From: Halovulum marinum
Lineage (GTDB): Bacteria; Pseudomonadota; Alphaproteobacteria; Rhodobacterales; Rhodobacteraceae
DNA length: 64,000 bases
Direction of reading: 5' to 3'
NCBI RefSeq assembly: GCF_009697225.1
Contig: NZ_WIND01000006.1
Span: forward strand, 62,001 to 126,000
Shown here: piece after piece, positions 38,972 through 46,268 of the stretch
Layout of the letters: the number at the start of each line of letters is the position of its first letter
Numbering within the stretch: the stretch's first letter is position 1
Notes under the pieces: generated by a model
What the model saw: only the letters and a program-made list of their open reading frames with translations
Database searches by the model: none
What the model was told of the DNA's origin: nothing
Position numbers and translations under genes: made by a program

Positions 38972-39646
38972 ATGACCACCACGCTCGACATCATCTCCGA
39001 CCCGATCTGCCCCTGGTGCCATATCGGCAAGGTCCGGCTGGACCGGGCGCTGGAGGCGCGGCCGGACCACCCGTTCGAGATCCGCTGGCTGCCGTTCCAG
39101 CTGAACCCGGAGATGCCGCGCGCGGGCATGGAGCGCGCCGCCTACCTGGAGGCCAAGTTCGGCGGCCGCGAGCGCGCGGCGCAGGTCTACGCCCATGTCG
39201 CGCGCGAGGCGCGGGCCAGCGGGCTGGAGATCGACTTCGACGCCATCCCGCGCACGCCGAACACGCTCGACGCCCACCGGCTGCTGCACTGGGCCGGGAT
39301 CGAGGGGCGGCAGACGCTGGCCGCGAACCAGCTGTTCCACCGCTACTTCCTCAAGGGACAGGACATCGGCGACGCGGCGGTGCTGGCGGACGTCGCGCGC
39401 ACCGTGGGGATGGACGCCGAGGTGACCGCCCGCCTGCTGCTGGGCGACGCCGACCTGGCCGAGGTGCGGGCGCTGGATGCCCGCGCGCGCGAGATGGGTG
39501 TGACCGGAGTGCCGACCTTCGTCATCGGCGGCACATACGCGGTGACCGGCGCGCAGGACACCGGGACTTGGTTGAAGATCATCGACGAGCTTGTTGAAAA
39601 GACGCATGAATTGCAGAATACCGCGCGATCCGGTCAGGGGAGCTGA
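38972..39646 (+). CDS. DsbA-family oxidoreductase (FrnE-like)
   Basis: The 224-residue protein has the thioredoxin-fold start with the redox motif C-P-W-C (13-16). The helical insert runs W-L-P-F-Q-L-N-P-E-M-P and the cis-proline block is G-V-T-G-V-P-T-F-V-I. There is no signal peptide, so it is cytoplasmic, as for FrnE and 2-hydroxychromene-2-carboxylate isomerase relatives. The Cys pair favours disulphide chemistry over isomerase activity. Control by the divergent cupin-HTH regulator is likely. Confidence 0.88.
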   Translation: MTTTLDIISDPICPWCHIGKVRLDRALEARPDHPFEIRWLPFQLNPEMPRAGMERAAYLEAKFGGRERAAQVYAHVAREARASGLEIDFDAIPRTPNTLDAHRLLHWAGIEGRQTLAANQLFHRYFLKGQDIGDAAVLADVARTVGMDAEVTARLLLGDADLAEVRALDARAREMGVTGVPTFVIGGTYAVTGAQDTGTWLKIIDELVEKTHELQNTARSGQGS

Positions 39647-39795
39647 CGCGCGCGACGCGAACCGAACGCCGGCCGCCGGAATACAGACTTCCCCAGCCGG
39701 TGCGCGAAACCCAACAAAATGGCAACAATCGGGCGAGAGCTTTTAAACCGGGCTTTTTTGCGTCGAATTGTGCCCGTAACATTTCAGCTTGTTCA

Positions 39796-39810
39796 TCGGT
39801 TGCAAACCGA
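39796..39810. promoter_or_regulatory. Palindrome upstream of a small lipoprotein gene
   Basis: TCGGTT-GCA-AACCGA is a perfect 6-bp inverted repeat with a three-base centre, 54 bases before the lipoprotein ATG. The region (39647-39863) is less GC-rich than its surroundings. It could be an operator; no matching regulator is known. Confidence 0.35.
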
Positions 39811-39863
39811 ATCTTGCCAAGATGTGTGCGTAACCCGCAGAAGACAGCCACCAGGATACCGAA

Positions 39864-40097
39864 ATGAAAAGCAGCACCTCCCTGGTCATACTCGCACTGA
39901 CGCTGAGCGCATGCACCCAACCGCCTGCACCCGAAATCTCGAAGGGCGAAACGGCGACGACGACTGCCGCCAGCCTGAACTGTGATGGCGGCGCCGGGTG
40001 CGAAATGACCGCCGACACCCCGCAAAGCCCCGCCGGAATGCACAAGCGCAGCACCATCGGCCGCGCCATGATGGGGCTGGCGTCGGCGATCTTCTGA
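39864..40097 (+). CDS. Small lipoprotein, 77 residues
   Basis: A signal peptide of about 16 residues ends in the lipobox L-S-A-C, so Cys17 would be lipidated. The mature part is Thr/Ala/Pro-rich with a Cys pair (N-C-D-G-G-A-G-C) and a short hydrophobic C-terminus. AGGA lies seven bases before the ATG. It has no recognised homologue family. Codon use is milder than in neighbours. A real gene is likely because signal peptide, lipobox and ribosome-binding site agree. Confidence 0.65.
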   Translation: MKSSTSLVILALTLSACTQPPAPEISKGETATTTAASLNCDGGAGCEMTADTPQSPAGMHKRSTIGRAMMGLASAIF

Positions 40098-40333
40098 CCG
40101 CGCCGCCCGTTCGTCGCCGCCCGTTCGACGGCGCTTCGGGCGCGGAAAGTTCTGGATGACCATGCGCGCCGGACGCGTCCGGCGCCGGTGAGCGCGCGAC
40201 CGTCGCCGGACGCTGCACCGTAGCAGGCCGCGACCACCGCGAAGGCCGCCACCATCACGAAGGCCGTCGCGCGCCGACCCGCTCGCCGCGCGGCGGATTC
40301 CCTTCCAGGCCGGGCGCGAAGATCTATCCGGAT

Positions 40334-43300
40334 CTATTCCGCGGCCAGCTTCGCCAGGTCCGAGGCGATCGCGAACGCCCCCTTGATCTTGTCCGCCTCG
40401 CGCTGCCAGTCGCGGCGCACGACGATCTTGTTCTCGCGCACCTTCGCCAGCCCCTCCTGCGCCTGCAGGAACGTCACCAGCCCGGCGGGATTGGCGTACT
40501 TGTCGTTGTGGAACTGGATCGTCGCGCCCTTCGGGCCGCCGTCCAGCTTGGCGATGCCAGCGCGCTTGCACATGGTCTTGATGCGCACCACGTTCAGCAG
40601 CGTGTTGACCTCCTTCGGCAGTTTGCCGAAACGGTCGATCAACTCGGCGGCGAAGCCCTCCAGCTCCACCTTCGAGGACAGGCCCGACAGCCGGCGGTAC
40701 AGCCCCAGACGCACGTCCAGGTCTGGCACGTAGTCCTCGGGGATCAGCACCGGCACGCCCAGGTTGATCTGCGGCGCCCAGCCGGCGTCGGCCTCGGACA
40801 GGCCCTCCAGCTCGCCCGCCTTCATCTTGGCGATCGCCTCTTCCAGCATGTCCTGGTACAGTTCGTAGCCGACCTCGCGCACATGGCCCGACTGCTCGTC
40901 GCCCAGCAGGTTGCCGGCGCCGCGGATGTCCAGGTCCTGGCTGGCCAGCGTGAACCCCGCCCCCAGACTGTCGAGCGAGCCCAGCACCCGCAGCCGCCGC
41001 TCGGCCGCCGGCGTCAGCCGGGCGCGCGGCTGGGTGGTGAAATAGGCATAGGCGCGCAGTTTCGAGCGCCCCACCCGGCCGCGGATCTGGTACAGCTGCG
41101 CCAGCCCGAACATGTCCGCGCGATGCACGATCAGCGTGTTCGCCGCCGGGATGTCCAGCCCCGACTCGACGATGGTGGTGGCCACCAGCACGTCGTACTG
41201 GCCGTCGTAGAAGGCGTTCATCCGGCGGTCCAGGTCGCCCGCCGCCATCTGGCCGTGCGCGACCAGCACCTTCACCTCGGGCACCTGCTCGCGCAGGAAC
41301 GCCTCGATCTCGGCGACGTCCGAGACCCGCGGCACGACGAAGAAGCTCTGCCCGCCGCGGTAGTGCTCGCGCAGCAGCGCCTCGCGGATCGTCACCCCGT
41401 CGAACTCGCTGACATAGGTCCGGATCGCCAGCCGGTCGATGGGCGGCGTCGCGATCAGCGACAGGTCCCGCACCCCGGTCAGCGCCAGCTGCAGCGTGCG
41501 CGGGATCGGCGTCGCGGTCATCGTCAGCACGTGCACCTCGGAGCGCAGCTGCTTCAGCCGTTCCTTGTGGGTGACGCCGAACTTCTGCTCCTCGTCGATG
41601 ACGACCAGGCCCAGGTGCGCGAACTTCACCGATTTCGCCAGCAGCGCGTGGGTGCCGACGACGATCTCGACGGTGCCCCGGGCCAGCCCCTCGCGGGTCT
41701 CGGCGGCCTCTTTCTGGCCGACGAAGCGCGACAGCTGCCGCACCTTCACCGGCATGCCGCGGAACCGGTCGGCAAACGCCTTGGCGTGCTGGCGCGCCAG
41801 CAGCGTGGTCGGCGCGATCACCGCGACCTGGTGGCCGGACATGGCCGCGACGAAGGCCGCGCGCAACGCCACCTCGGTCTTGCCGAAGCCGACGTCGCCA
41901 CAGACCAGCCGGTCCATCGGCCGGCCCGAGCCCAGATCCTCGAGCACGTCCTGGATCGCGTTCAGCTGGTCGTCGGTCTCCTGGTAGGGAAAGCGCGCGC
42001 AGAACTCGTCCCACAGCCCGTCGGGCGGGGTGAACTCGGGCGCGGTGCGCAGCGCACGTTCGGCGGCGATGCGGATCAGCTGATCCGCCATCTCCTTGAT
42101 GCGTTCCTTCAGCCTGGCCTTCTTGGCCTGCCAGGCGCCACCGCCCAGCCGGTCCAGCAGCCCTTCCTCGTGGCCGTAGCGCGACAGCAGCTCGACGTTC
42201 TCGACCGGCAGGAACAGCCGGTCGCCGCCGGCGTATTCCAGCGCGATGCATTCGTGCGGCGCGCCGGCGGCGGTCAGCGTCTCGAGGCCGTTGAACCGGC
42301 CCACGCCATGCTCCAGGTGCACCACCAGATCGCCCGGATGCAGGCTGGTCGCCTCGGAGACGAAATTCTCGGCCCGCCGCCGCCGGCGCGGGGCGCGGAT
42401 CAGCCGGTCGCCGAGGATGTCCTGCTCCGAGATCACCGTCAGCCCGGAGGTGGTGAAGCCGCCCTCGATGCCCAGCACCGCCACGAACAGCCCGCCCTTG
42501 CCGGCGGGCAGCTCGCGATAGTCCGCCAGCACCTGCGCGTCGGCCAGCCCGGCATCCTCCAGCAGCGCGGCCATGCGCTCGCGCGCGCCCTCGGAATAGG
42601 TCGCCAGGATCACGTGGCCGTCGCCGCGCCGGCCGCGGATGTGGTCGGCCAGCGCGCCGAACAGGCTGATCTCCTCGCGCTGGCGCTCGGGGGCGAAGTT
42701 GCGCCCGACGCGGCCGCCGGCGTCGGTGACGCCCAGCCCCGTGGGCTGCGGCAGCACCGACAGCTGCCGCACCGCGTGGCCGTGCAGCGCCGCGTCCCAG
42801 GCGCCGCCGTCGAGATAGAACTGCTCCGGCGGCACCGGCTTGTAGACGGTCTGCATCCGGTCGCGGGACTTCAGCGCCTCGGCCCGGTTCTGGTACTGGT
42901 CGACGATCGAGGTCCAGCGCGCCTCGCGGGCGGCGTCGAGCTTGTCGTCCAGCACCACCGGCGCGGCGGGCAGGTAGTCGAACAGCGTCTCCAGGTCGTC
43001 GTGGAAGAACGGCGCCCAGTGCTCCATGCCCTGATGCTTGCGGCCGGCGCTGACCGCCTCGTAGAGCGGATCGTCCGAGCCGGCCGCGCCGAACGTCGCC
43101 CGGTAGGTCTGGCGGAAGCGCTGGATCGCCTCGGCGTCCAGGATCACCTCGGACGCCGGCGCCAGGTCGATGCGCCGCTCGGGCTCGGCGCTGCGCTGGG
43201 TGCCGGGATCGAAGCGGCGGATGCCGTCGAGCACGTCGCCGAACAGGTCCAGCCGCAGCGGCTGCGGCGCGCCCGGCGGGAAGATGTCGATCAGCCCGCC

Positions 43301-43789
43301 GCGGACCGCGAAATCCCCCGGTTCGGTCACCGTCGGCGATTGCGTGAAGCCCATCCGCACCAGAAAGGCGCGCAGCGCCTCGACGTCGATCTGCTGGCCG
43401 ACCCTCGCCGAGAAGCGGGCGTCGCGCAGCGTGGCCCGCGCCGGCACCCGCTGGGTGACCGCGGCCAGCGTGGTCAGCACCACCATCGGCCCCGCGGGCG
43501 CATCGGCCAGCGCCGCCAGCACCGACATCCGCGCGGCCGACACCTCGGCGGCGGGCGAGATCCGGTCGTAGGGCAGGCAGTCCCAGGCCGGAAAGGCCAT
43601 CACCGGCAGCTCCGGCGCGAAGAAGCCGAGCGCGGCGCGCATCGCCTCGAGCCGGGCCGCGTCGCGGGCGACGTGCAGCACCGGCGCCGCGCCGCGCTGC
43701 GCCAGCGCGGCCAGCACGGTCGCGTCGAATCCTTCGGGCGCGCCACCGATCGTCACGCGACCTGGCGAGAGGGGAGCTTCGGCTTTCAT
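40334..43789 (-). CDS. mfd: Transcription-repair coupling factor
   Basis: Mfd removes stalled RNA polymerase from damaged DNA and recruits UvrA. The 1151-residue protein has the N-terminal UvrB-like region (Y-D-R-I-S-P, G-L-I-D-I-F-P-P-G). The CarD-like RNA-polymerase-interaction domain begins P-G-D-L-V-V-H-L-E-H-G-V-G-R-F. The translocase has Walker A G-D-V-G-F-G-K-T and the helicase box D-E-E-Q, and the TRCF C-terminal domain completes it. Full length, no frameshift. No SOS box was seen before it. Confidence 0.97.
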   Translation of the reverse strand: MKAEAPLSPGRVTIGGAPEGFDATVLAALAQRGAAPVLHVARDAARLEAMRAALGFFAPELPVMAFPAWDCLPYDRISPAAEVSAARMSVLAALADAPAGPMVVLTTLAAVTQRVPARATLRDARFSARVGQQIDVEALRAFLVRMGFTQSPTVTEPGDFAVRGGLIDIFPPGAPQPLRLDLFGDVLDGIRRFDPGTQRSAEPERRIDLAPASEVILDAEAIQRFRQTYRATFGAAGSDDPLYEAVSAGRKHQGMEHWAPFFHDDLETLFDYLPAAPVVLDDKLDAAREARWTSIVDQYQNRAEALKSRDRMQTVYKPVPPEQFYLDGGAWDAALHGHAVRQLSVLPQPTGLGVTDAGGRVGRNFAPERQREEISLFGALADHIRGRRGDGHVILATYSEGARERMAALLEDAGLADAQVLADYRELPAGKGGLFVAVLGIEGGFTTSGLTVISEQDILGDRLIRAPRRRRRAENFVSEATSLHPGDLVVHLEHGVGRFNGLETLTAAGAPHECIALEYAGGDRLFLPVENVELLSRYGHEEGLLDRLGGGAWQAKKARLKERIKEMADQLIRIAAERALRTAPEFTPPDGLWDEFCARFPYQETDDQLNAIQDVLEDLGSGRPMDRLVCGDVGFGKTEVALRAAFVAAMSGHQVAVIAPTTLLARQHAKAFADRFRGMPVKVRQLSRFVGQKEAAETREGLARGTVEIVVGTHALLAKSVKFAHLGLVVIDEEQKFGVTHKERLKQLRSEVHVLTMTATPIPRTLQLALTGVRDLSLIATPPIDRLAIRTYVSEFDGVTIREALLREHYRGGQSFFVVPRVSDVAEIEAFLREQVPEVKVLVAHGQMAAGDLDRRMNAFYDGQYDVLVATTIVESGLDIPAANTLIVHRADMFGLAQLYQIRGRVGRSKLRAYAYFTTQPRARLTPAAERRLRVLGSLDSLGAGFTLASQDLDIRGAGNLLGDEQSGHVREVGYELYQDMLEEAIAKMKAGELEGLSEADAGWAPQINLGVPVLIPEDYVPDLDVRLGLYRRLSGLSSKVELEGFAAELIDRFGKLPKEVNTLLNVVRIKTMCKRAGIAKLDGGPKGATIQFHNDKYANPAGLVTFLQAQEGLAKVRENKIVVRRDWQREADKIKGAFAIASDLAKLAAE

Positions 43790-43822
43790 GGGCGCGATTT
43801 AGGCCCTGCGGGCGGCGGCGGC

Positions 43823-43867
43823 AAGGCCGGCGTGGCCGGCTTGGCCGGTATGGCCGGCGTGGCCGGC
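43823..43867. repeat. Five 9-bp tandem copies of GTGGCCGGC
   Basis: Units at 43823, 43832, 43841, 43850 and 43859 differ only in the first two bases or the last. They lie between mfd and the upstream membrane-protein gene on the minus strand. Probably slippage, no coding role. Confidence 0.8.
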
Positions 43868-43874
43868 GGCGCGA

Positions 43875-44399
43875 TCAGATCGGAACGATGTTCCGCATCA
43901 CCTCCCACACCGCGACCGCCACGGCGATCGCGATCGCCATCAGCCCGATCATCTGGTTCTGCAGGCGCTGGGTGCGGATCATCCGGCGCAGCGCGGCGCC
44001 GCGCGCGTGCGTCTGCTCGATCCGGAAGGCGGTGCGGACGGTCAGCACGTAGATCAGCGTCAGCGGCCCCAGGATCGTGGCCACGGCGCGGGCGAACTCG
44101 ATGTCGGTGTGCAGGCCAAGCGTCACCAGCATCGACAACAGGAAGGCGACCGCAGCCGCCGCGGCGACGCCGAAGCGGCGCGCCATCGCCGTGAAGCGGA
44201 ACGCCTGCGCCAGGATCATCGCCTCGGTGGCGCGCGCCCAGGGGCCGTCCTCGGCCGTCTCCCGGTTCGCCTCGACGATCATGTCATAGGGCACGCCCAT
44301 GGCGAAATGCGAGGCCATCGACCAGGCCACCACATGCGCGATCCAGAACCACAGCGTCCAGAAGCTGTCGGGGCTCATGAATTCGCGCACAATGTCCAT
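43875..44399 (-). CDS. Small inner-membrane protein, Rhodobacterales type
   Basis: The 174-residue protein has a short amphipathic N-terminus and S-F-W-T-L-W-F-W-I-A-H-V-V-A-W-S in the first helix. The conserved-looking S-H-F-A-M-G-V-P-Y-D-M-I follows. Three further helices are present (about 75-95, 105-125 and 145-165). Related proteins in this order are often labelled as a component of a SufBCD complex, but nothing in the sequence supports iron-sulphur chemistry. The ATG at 44399 removes a non-conserved extension. It precedes mfd by 85 bases and is divergent from hemB. Confidence 0.7.
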   Translation of the reverse strand: MDIVREFMSPDSFWTLWFWIAHVVAWSMASHFAMGVPYDMIVEANRETAEDGPWARATEAMILAQAFRFTAMARRFGVAAAAAVAFLLSMLVTLGLHTDIEFARAVATILGPLTLIYVLTVRTAFRIEQTHARGAALRRMIRTQRLQNQMIGLMAIAIAVAVAVWEVMRNIVPI

Positions 44400-44531
44400 G
44401 AAGGGGCTCCGGCACCGGGTGTGTCCGGTCTGACCTACCGGATCGCGCGGGAAATTCAATCGCTTCCGCCGTCATTCTTGCCGACGGCGCGCGACTCTGG
44501 CAGGAACGTCGCAAACCGCAGGAGCCCGCCG

Positions 44532-45524
44532 ATGCCGCCGATCCCCGCGCCCTTCCCCCTGTCCCGGCCCCGCCGCCTGCGGCGCGCGGGCTGGATCCGC
44601 GAACTGGTCGCCGAGACGCGGCTGTCGCCCGCCGACCTGCTGTGGCCGATCTTCGTCACCGGCGGCGAGACCCGGCGCGAGCCGGTGCCGTCGATGCCCG
44701 GCGTCGACCGGCTGTCGGTGGACCTGGCGGTCGAGGCCGCGCGCGAGGCGGCGGATCTGGGCATCCCCTGCGTGGCGCTGTTTCCCTACACCGACCCGGC
44801 GGTGAAGACCCCCGAGGCGGAGGAGGCCTGGAACCCCGACAACCTGGTCAACACCGCGACCCGCGCGATCAAGGCGACGGTGCCGGAGCTGGGGGTGATG
44901 CTGGACGTGGCGCTGGATCCGTACAATTCCGATGGCCACGACGGGCTGGTGCGCGGCGGCGTGGTGGTGAACGACGAAACCCTGCTGGCACTGGAGAAGC
45001 AGGCCCTGGCCCAGGCCGAGGCCGGCGCCGACATCCTCGGCCCGTCGGACATGATGGACGGCCGCATCGGCGTCATCCGCCGGGCGCTGGAAAGCCACGA
45101 TTTCCAGGACGTGACGATCCTCAGCTACGCCGCCAAGTACGCCTCGGCGTTCTACGGCCCGTTCCGCGACGCGGTCGGCGCGTCGGGCGCACTGAAGGGC
45201 GACAAGAAATCCTACCAGATGGACCCGCGCAACGGCGACGAGGCGCTGCGCGAGGTCGCCGCCGACCTGGCCGAGGGCGCGGACATGGTGATGGTCAAGC
45301 CCGGCATGCCGTATCTGGACATCTGCACCCGGGTAAAGCGCGAGTTCGGCGTGCCGACCTTCGCCTATCAGGTCTCGGGCGAGTACGCGATGATCGCCGC
45401 CGCCGCCGCCAGCGGCTGGGTCGACCGCGACCGGATCGTCGCCGAAAGCCTGACCGCGTTCAAGCGCGCCGGCTGCGACGGGGTGCTGACCTATTTCGCG
45501 CCCGAGCTGGCGCGTGCGCTGTGA
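44532..45524 (+). CDS. hemB: Delta-aminolevulinic acid dehydratase (porphobilinogen synthase)
   Basis: HemB condenses two aminolevulinate molecules to porphobilinogen for haem and bacteriochlorophyll. The 330-residue protein has both catalytic lysines, in Y-A-A-K-Y-A-S-A-F-Y and M-V-K-P-G-M-P-Y-L-D. The usual zinc-binding three-cysteine segment is replaced by Asp residues (D-V-A-L-D-P-Y-N-S-D-G-H-D-G), so it belongs to the zinc-independent type known from Rhodobacter. AGGAG precedes the ATG by six bases. Confidence 0.97.
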   Translation: MPPIPAPFPLSRPRRLRRAGWIRELVAETRLSPADLLWPIFVTGGETRREPVPSMPGVDRLSVDLAVEAAREAADLGIPCVALFPYTDPAVKTPEAEEAWNPDNLVNTATRAIKATVPELGVMLDVALDPYNSDGHDGLVRGGVVVNDETLLALEKQALAQAEAGADILGPSDMMDGRIGVIRRALESHDFQDVTILSYAAKYASAFYGPFRDAVGASGALKGDKKSYQMDPRNGDEALREVAADLAEGADMVMVKPGMPYLDICTRVKREFGVPTFAYQVSGEYAMIAAAAASGWVDRDRIVAESLTAFKRAGCDGVLTYFAPELARAL

Positions 45525-45680
45525 TCCGCCGCGGCGCCGCGCCGCAAGGCCGGTATCCGCGCCCGGCGAGAAACCGCCGGCGCGGGCGGTGACAGCGCCC
45601 GCGCGAGCGTGTATCCATGGGAAACAGTCGGCGTCAGACCGGCGGTCGAGGCATTCATTCATGCAAGGAGCGCGACACAG

Positions 45681-46223
45681 ATGTCCGTGACAAGACGCAA
45701 CGTAATCCTGACCGGCGGCGCCGCCTCGCTGGCGGCCTGCGCCCCGCGCGCCAACGGCTCGGAGCTCGAGGCGCGGGTCCGCGCCAGCCGCAACGAGCTG
45801 TTCGCGCAGTACCCCTCGCTGCGCGGCCTGGCCGAGCGCTCGGCCGGGATGCTGATCATCCCCGAGATCGTCAAGGGCGGGCTGATCGTCGGCGGCTCCT
45901 ACGGCGAGGGCGCGCTGCTGGTGGGCGACGCGGTGGTGGACTACATCTCGGTCGGCGCCGCCTCGCTGGGCTTCCAGGCCGGGGTGCAGACCTTCGGCCA
46001 GGCGCTGTTCTTCATCTCGCCGGCGGCGCTGGCGAACTTCCGGCAGGCCGACGGCTGGCAGCTTGGCGTCGATGCCGAGGCGACGGTGCTGGAGGACGGC
46101 ATCGCCGCCGGGGTGTCCTCGACGACGCTGCAGCAGCCGATCTACGAGGTGGTCTACGGCCAGCGCGGCCTGCTTCTGGGCGCCAGCCTCGAAGGCGCGA
46201 AGTACAACCGCCTGATCCGCTGA
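45681..46223 (+). CDS. SYLF-domain (Ysc84-type) lipoprotein
   Basis: The 180-residue product has a short signal peptide with Arg-Arg and a lipobox S-L-A-A-C (Cys19). The SYLF lipid-binding domain follows: G-M-L-I-I-P-E-I-V-K-G-G-L-I-V-G-G-S-Y-G-E-G, then S-V-G-A-A-S-L-G-F-Q-A-G-V-Q. SYLF domains bind acidic phospholipids. It is likely anchored in the periplasm-facing outer membrane or inner membrane. The ATG at 45681, preceded by AAGGAG, gives the lipobox at the right distance. Confidence 0.88.
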   Translation: MSVTRRNVILTGGAASLAACAPRANGSELEARVRASRNELFAQYPSLRGLAERSAGMLIIPEIVKGGLIVGGSYGEGALLVGDAVVDYISVGAASLGFQAGVQTFGQALFFISPAALANFRQADGWQLGVDAEATVLEDGIAAGVSSTTLQQPIYEVVYGQRGLLLGASLEGAKYNRLIR

Positions 46224-46268
46224 CGGCTTGACTTGCCCCAGGGGCGGGCACCGGACAGGTTCGGGGCC

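Noticed and set aside
39740-39760. T-rich stretch after the DsbA-like gene as an intrinsic terminator
   Set aside because: The run of T is present, but the preceding bases form no stem longer than three pairs.
39743-40258. Minus-strand frame starting with a signal-like M-M-V-A-A-F-A-V-V-A-A-C
   Set aside because: The hydrophobic start looks lipoprotein-like, but the rest is Arg-rich shadow sequence and runs antisense to the better supported lipoprotein gene. No good ribosome-binding site was seen.
40508-44194. Plus-strand open frame of over 1200 codons opposite mfd
   Set aside because: It is fully antisense to mfd, whose domains are unmistakable. The translation is dominated by Arg, Gln and Ala, as expected for the complement of GC-rich codons.
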